From assembly GCA_947090235.1 (NCBI GenBank), contig CAMUNJ010000029.1, positions 1 to 9,094 of the forward strand: a stretch of 9,094 bases of DNA, written 5' to 3'. Position 1 is the stretch's first letter, and every line of letters starts with the position of its first letter. The position numbers and the translations under genes were made by a program. This DNA is from an uncultured Bacillota bacterium. GTDB taxonomy: Bacteria; Bacillota; Clostridia; Christensenellales; UBA1242. The notes under the pieces were generated by a model, which did no database searches, was not told where the DNA came from, and saw only the letters and a program-made list of their open reading frames with translations. This document shows positions 5,879-9,094 of the stretch, in pieces.

Positions 5879-6169
5879 TTAAAACGCGTGAACAATCCCC
5901 ATCACATATAAAACTATAATAACAACAACAAAAATCACATAACAAATTAGCCAAGCCATATGCTTTTGTCTTTTTACCCACAAAAATGCAAGTATAATTG
6001 AAAGGCTATATGCAATTGCGTCTCCAATAGTTTTAAAGGATATATACACAATATTATTGCCTTGAAAACATATTGCAAATATCAAAGAAACTGCAATGCA
6101 AGCAACACCAAAAAAGGCAACACATTCAAGTATTTTATTGATTCTTGAATTATCATTATTGTTATACAT
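5879..6169 (-). CDS. small membrane protein, function unknown (96 residues)
   Basis: I do not recognise this protein. A polar Asn-rich N-terminus (MYNNNDNSR) is followed by three hydrophobic segments at about 14-35, 46-64 and 71-93. The positive stretch KRQKH between segments two and three suggests that loop is cytoplasmic, placing the N-terminus inside and the C-terminus outside. It starts 17 bases after the gap stop codon, and its ribosome binding site is an unusual GGGGGA (6173-6178) close to the ATG, so translation may be weak or coupled to gap. It is not visibly a duplicate of the next three-helix gene, which has a much longer cytoplasmic loop. Confidence 0.75.
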   Translation of the reverse strand: MYNNNDNSRINKILECVAFFGVACIAVSLIFAICFQGNNIVYISFKTIGDAIAYSLSIILAFLWVKRQKHMAWLICYVIFVVVIIVLYVMGIVHAF

Positions 6170-6186
6170 CTTTCCCCCAATGATAG

Positions 6187-7188
6187 TTATTTACAAATGT
6201 GAACAGCAAGATCTACTGTTTTATTAGAATATCCCCATTCATTATCGTACCAAGCAACAAGTTTAACAAATGTTGGACTAATCATGATTCCAGAATTAAC
6301 ATCAAACACACAAGTTTGACTTTCACCAATAAAATCACTAGAAACAACTGCATCTTCAGTCCATCCTAAAATCCCAGCCATATCACCCTTTGCAGCCTTC
6401 TTTATTGCCTTTACAATATTTTCGTAAGTTGTAGGCTTTTTTAATCTGCAAGTCAAATCTACAACCGAAACATCAAGAGTAGGAACGCGGAAACTCATAC
6501 CTGTCAACTTACCTTTAAGTTCTGGAATAACCTCACCAACCGCTTTTGCAGCACCGGTAGTAGATGGAATTATGTTATACGAAGCCGCTCTTCCACCTCG
6601 CCAATCTTTTTTGCTTGCACCATCAACAGTAAGTTGTGTTGCAGTTGTAGAGTGAACAGTTGTCATAAGGCCTTCTTCAATACCAAACGCTTCATTTACA
6701 ACTTTTGCTAGAGGAGCAAGACAATTTGTTGTACATGAAGCATTTGAAATTACATTCATGTCACTCTTGTATTCATTTTCATTTACCCCCATAACAAACA
6801 TAGGCATATTTTTGCCAGGAGCAGAAACAATAACTTTTTTAGCACCTGCTTTGATATGCAATGATGCACCTTCTAAAGAAGTAAACTTGCCAGTTGCTTC
6901 AATAACAACATCCACAGCAAGCCTTTTCCATGCAAGTTTATCAGGCTCTTTTTCTGCAAAAAATTCAATCTTCTTGCCATTAACTATAAGTAAGTTGTCT
7001 TTCACACTAACTTTTCCATCAAACTTTCCATGAATAGAATCATGTTCCAACATATATTTAGCATAATCAATATCCAAGAAAGGATCGTTTACACCAACAA
7101 CTTCAACATCATTACGCTTAGCACAAACACGCAATACTAATCTGCCAATACGACCGAAACCATTGATACCAATTCTAACTTTTTTCAT
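6187..7188 (-). CDS. gap: type I glyceraldehyde-3-phosphate dehydrogenase
   Basis: GAPDH converts glyceraldehyde 3-phosphate, phosphate and NAD+ into 1,3-bisphosphoglycerate and NADH in the cytoplasm, and works as a tetramer. The 333-residue length is standard. The Rossmann motif GINGFGRIGR is at 7-16. D35 in VNDPF favours NAD over NADP. The catalytic cysteine is C152 in SNASCTTNC, the partner histidine H179 in TTVHSTTATQ, and the C-terminal signature WYDNEWGYSN is at 313-322. The NDPF segment and overall pattern recall the E. coli GapA and eukaryote-like group; that is an impression, not a computed tree. AAGGAG (7195-7200) directly abuts the upstream stop codon (7201-7203), so no separate promoter fits. 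Genes for pgk and tpi, frequent neighbours of gap in Firmicutes, are absent from the window. Confidence 0.98.
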   Translation of the reverse strand: MKKVRIGINGFGRIGRLVLRVCAKRNDVEVVGVNDPFLDIDYAKYMLEHDSIHGKFDGKVSVKDNLLIVNGKKIEFFAEKEPDKLAWKRLAVDVVIEATGKFTSLEGASLHIKAGAKKVIVSAPGKNMPMFVMGVNENEYKSDMNVISNASCTTNCLAPLAKVVNEAFGIEEGLMTTVHSTTATQLTVDGASKKDWRGGRAASYNIIPSTTGAAKAVGEVIPELKGKLTGMSFRVPTLDVSVVDLTCRLKKPTTYENIVKAIKKAAKGDMAGILGWTEDAVVSSDFIGESQTCVFDVNSGIMISPTFVKLVAWYDNEWGYSNKTVDLAVHICK

Positions 7189-7200
7189 AATTATCTCCTT

Positions 7201-7968
7201 TTATCTCTCCTGAGCATCCGCGAAATTTCTCTTACCCACCCTATTATTAAAATAAAGTGTACAAAGCATAAGTAAACTAGCAACAGTACCAAGTAAACAG
7301 AAACAGAAAAGCAACATTCCAACTACAAATCCAACCTTGGCAAATATTGCAACTAAAATTGTGACCAAAATAGGAATAATAAAACTTAAAATCGAAAAAA
7401 TAATGATTTTTATATTTGACTTTTTATTTCCTTCAATAGCAATCGGCTCTTTTTCTGCTTCAACTTTTTGATGTTCAACCCCACGCCATCTATCTACTCT
7501 TGTGGCATAAGAAAGACTATTAACATTGCATAAAACTTCTCCCATATCTTGATCAAAAGCAATCAAAGAAATGTCGCCATCAAAGAAATTTATACCAAAT
7601 AAAAATTTGATTACAACGCTGATAACATTTTTGAAAAATTCCTTAACTCCACTTTTACGCTTTGCTTGAAAATATGTTATTTGAGCATCACTTTCAATTA
7701 TTTTTTCTAATTCTTTTTTTGTAAAAGGCCTGCGACAAATAACAACTTTACCCTCAGATAAATAAGATTTTAAAGAATTTATAATTTCTTCCTTTTGACT
7801 TTGGTTTTTATAAATCTTTAAAACAGTCGAACTTGGCAAGTTTAACTTATCTTCAAGCTCTTCTCTTACTCCTACAATAATTCTAACATCGTCACGCAAA
7901 GAGATAGCCTGCAAAATACTAGAATATTCATCTGGTTTATCAACTATTGGTACAACAAGGTTTATCAT
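7201..7968 (-). CDS. membrane protein resembling a degenerate family 2 glycosyltransferase
   Basis: This 255-residue protein follows the layout of GtrB/DPM1-like polyprenyl-phosphate glycosyltransferases. It has a beta strand INLVVP at 2-7, a segment at 73-91 (GKVVIC, then PFTKKELEKII) that aligns with the strand and helix normally reading VVIMDADLQDPPELI, a basic stretch KRKSGVKEFFKNVI at 103-116, and two transmembrane helices near 186-210 and 213-239. Both nucleotide-sugar motifs are missing: no VDDGS-like motif after the first helix, and CRRPF in place of the catalytic DxD. It is also shorter than the usual 300 or more residues. It is therefore probably not an active transferase, although a distant fold match is inference from pattern only. 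AGGAGG (7973-7978) overlaps the rpiB stop and precedes the ATG by four bases. A role in cell-envelope glycolipids, or as a partner of a real transferase, is possible but not shown. Confidence 0.65.
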   Translation of the reverse strand: MINLVVPIVDKPDEYSSILQAISLRDDVRIIVGVREELEDKLNLPSSTVLKIYKNQSQKEEIINSLKSYLSEGKVVICRRPFTKKELEKIIESDAQITYFQAKRKSGVKEFFKNVISVVIKFLFGINFFDGDISLIAFDQDMGEVLCNVNSLSYATRVDRWRGVEHQKVEAEKEPIAIEGNKKSNIKIIIFSILSFIIPILVTILVAIFAKVGFVVGMLLFCFCLLGTVASLLMLCTLYFNNRVGKRNFADAQER

Positions 7969-7976
7969 TTGTCCTC

Positions 7977-8396
7977 CTATAATTTTTTAATTCTTCTTGC
8001 ATGTCTTCCGCCAGCAAAATCAGTTGTTAAAAACACTTTTACAATTTTGATGGCTTTTCTAGGTTTTATTCTGCGTCCTGCTAAAACCAAAACATTAGCA
8101 TCGTTATGTTCTCTTGCAAGAGTTGCCGCTTGAACAGAGTCGCAAAGTGCGGCACGAATTTTAGGATTTCGATTAGCCGCCATGCTCATTCCAATACCAA
8201 AGCCACATATAAAGATACCTACATTACGACCATCTTCCAAAACTTTAGCACAACCCGCCTTAGCGAAATCAGGATAATCACAACCTTCACGACTATAACA
8301 ACCTACATCAATAGTTATAATATTTTCCTTATTAAAAAACTTTTTTAATTCTTCTTTTAAAAGATAACCAGCATGGTCACTTGCAAGTATAATCAT
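7977..8396 (-). CDS. rpiB: ribose-5-phosphate isomerase B (RpiB/LacA/LacB family)
   Basis: RpiB interconverts ribulose 5-phosphate and ribose 5-phosphate in the pentose phosphate pathway. The 139-residue length is slightly below the usual 145-150. ASDHAG at 5-10, DYPDFA at 40-45, the active-site cysteine C64 in FICGFGIGMSMAANR, REHNDANVL at 95-103 (with ring-opening histidine H97) and the C-terminal GGRHARRI are all family marks. The usual Thr in CGTGIG is replaced by Phe (F66), next to the catalytic Cys. LacA or LacB of galactose 6-phosphate metabolism is less likely because it occurs as a pair of subunits. The upstream phosphatase gene stops four bases before this ATG, and GGAGAGG within the end of that gene is the likely ribosome binding site, so translation is probably coupled. 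Confidence 0.93.
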   Translation of the reverse strand: MIILASDHAGYLLKEELKKFFNKENIITIDVGCYSREGCDYPDFAKAGCAKVLEDGRNVGIFICGFGIGMSMAANRNPKIRAALCDSVQAATLAREHNDANVLVLAGRRIKPRKAIKIVKVFLTTDFAGGRHARRIKKL

Positions 8397-8400
8397 AAAC

Positions 8401-8826
8401 CTAACCTCTCCATTTAAAAATTTTTTCTATCAATATCTTAATGCCTTCTTCAAGTTGGTCGCAAGTTGATAAATAGACCTGTAAATCCTGTCCATATGGG
8501 TCTAAAATTTCATGTCCAAGCAAATCTTTAAAAGAAATAACTTGTTTTGAATTTATCAATACCTTATGTTGCTCTGTCATAGTAACATAAATAGTTTTGG
8601 GATCAATTTTGCCAAGTTTTACCGACTTTCTGTTAGAAGATAAAGCACCTTTGTGCTTCAAGGCCTGTTTAGCATTTTCGGCAATATTTTCGCCATCTGC
8701 CTTTAAGCCTTTTGAAGAAACTGAAATGTCTTTTATCTTAAGCCTCTTCAAATCTCTCTTCATAAGCCGTTCGGCCATAATAGAACGACAAGTGTTGCCA
8801 GTACAAACAAAACAAATTTTAATCAT
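8401..8826 (-). CDS. ywlE: low-molecular-weight phosphatase, YwlE-like protein-arginine phosphatase
   Basis: The 141-residue protein has the low-molecular-weight phosphatase P-loop CTGNTCRS at 8-15, with nucleophile C8 and R14, and the general acid D109 in LDPYGQD. The Thr in the P-loop (T12) corresponds to Thr11 of Bacillus YwlE, the residue known to favour phosphoarginine; tyrosine phosphatases of this fold have a bulkier residue there. YwlE reverses McsB arginine phosphorylation, a mark that sends proteins to ClpCP. Adjacency to rpiB matches the ywlE-ywlF (rpiB) pair of Bacillus subtilis. The Pro that usually follows CRS is Ile here. AAGGA (8835-8839) overlaps the preceding stop codon and lies eight bases before the ATG. 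The phosphatase family is near certain; arginine specificity is inference, and McsB is not in the window. Confidence 0.9.
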   Translation of the reverse strand: MIKICFVCTGNTCRSIMAERLMKRDLKRLKIKDISVSSKGLKADGENIAENAKQALKHKGALSSNRKSVKLGKIDPKTIYVTMTEQHKVLINSKQVISFKDLLGHEILDPYGQDLQVYLSTCDQLEEGIKILIEKIFKWRG

Positions 8827-8838
8827 TATTAGATTCCT

Positions 8839-9094
8839 TTACTTTTTAGATTTTTTTGATACTTTCAAATCTATCTTTTGGCTTTGATACAACTTGTCTA
8901 AATTATATTTTTCACGCTTAGCAGGAATAAATGTATGAAGCAAAATTCCATCAAAGGAAAAAATAATCCACTCACCCTTGTTATAACCTTCTGGAAAATC
9001 TTCTATTCCCAATTTCTTCATAAAATTTTCTGCAAAAAGTTTATTTTCAATACAATTTGCAAAGTTTGCAAGAACAACAAAACTTTCATCAATT
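8839..9094 (-). CDS. rsfS: ribosome silencing factor RsfS (Iojap family), C-terminal part
   Basis: The open frame runs without a stop from the window edge to TAA at 8839-8841, giving 84 visible residues; the start lies beyond 9094. An internal ATG at 9021 is not the true start, because the frame upstream of it (DESFVVLANFAN) continues family-like sequence. The tail has the RsfS core: GEWIIFSFDGILLHTF, then KREKYNLDKLY, matching the usual pattern GxWVLLDYGDVVVHxF followed by ExRxxYxLExLW. A Lys/Ser-rich end follows. RsfS binds ribosomal protein uL14 on the large subunit and blocks joining of the subunits when nutrients are low. It stops 12 bases before the phosphatase gene and so belongs to the same operon. 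In Firmicutes rsfS more often sits with yqeK and a methyltransferase gene; whether yqeK precedes it cannot be seen. Confidence 0.85.
   Translation of the reverse strand, partial: IDESFVVLANFANCIENKLFAENFMKKLGIEDFPEGYNKGEWIIFSFDGILLHTFIPAKREKYNLDKLYQSQKIDLKVSKKSKK

Noticed and set aside
9019..9021. ATG at 9021 as the start of a 60-residue protein
   Set aside because: The same frame stays open to the window edge and encodes further RsfS-like residues, so the gene is simply truncated by the window.

Overview
The window is about 9.1 kb of AT-rich DNA, probably from the chromosome of a low-GC Firmicute or clostridial bacterium (inference). The grounds are strong AGGAGG-type ribosome binding sites, the trigger factor-ClpP-ClpX gene order, a YwlE-type arginine phosphatase next to RpiB, and a very AT-rich codon style. 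Almost everything is on the minus strand. The exceptions are a tRNA end and one lipoprotein gene at the left edge, which converge on the minus-strand block.

Left edge, plus strand (1-1670): the 3' end of a class II tRNA, most likely Leu with an encoded CCA, is followed by an intrinsic terminator. A 170-base intergenic stretch follows, with a possible protein-coding remnant on the opposite strand. A textbook -35/-10 promoter then places its start point on the ATG of a secreted lipoprotein. The lipoprotein carries a metzincin zinc-protease motif (HExxHxxGxxD plus a Met-turn). A single hairpin at 1644-1670 ends it and also ends the convergent minus-strand gene.

Proteostasis block, minus strand (5430 down to 1669): tig (trigger factor) has its own extended -10 promoter and is followed by clpP and clpX. 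Together these encode a ribosome-bound chaperone and the two parts of the ClpXP protease. A 19-bp palindrome and a possible second promoter lie between tig and clpP. A small hairpin lies between clpP and clpX. After the clpX terminator comes a 93-residue ferritin-like protein whose metal ligands are spaced as in encapsulated ferritins, but which has no cargo-targeting tail.

Metabolic and membrane operon, minus strand (9094 down to 5496): rsfS (ribosome silencing factor, truncated by the window edge), a YwlE-like low-molecular-weight phosphatase, rpiB, a membrane protein that looks like a degenerate family 2 glycosyltransferase, gap (GAPDH), and two small three-helix membrane proteins. Gaps between genes are 4-17 bases and several stop codons are part of the next Shine-Dalgarno sequence, so this is very probably one transcript. 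It ends at a modest hairpin terminator just before the tig promoter. RpiB and GAPDH are central carbon enzymes. YwlE and RsfS link the operon to stress-related protein control and translation. The three membrane proteins have no assigned function and are the least understood part.

No mobile element, CRISPR array, rRNA gene or integration site was seen. The most interesting items are the motif-less glycosyltransferase-like protein and small membrane proteins in the GAPDH operon, the tailless encapsulated-ferritin-like protein, and the leaderless metzincin lipoprotein.
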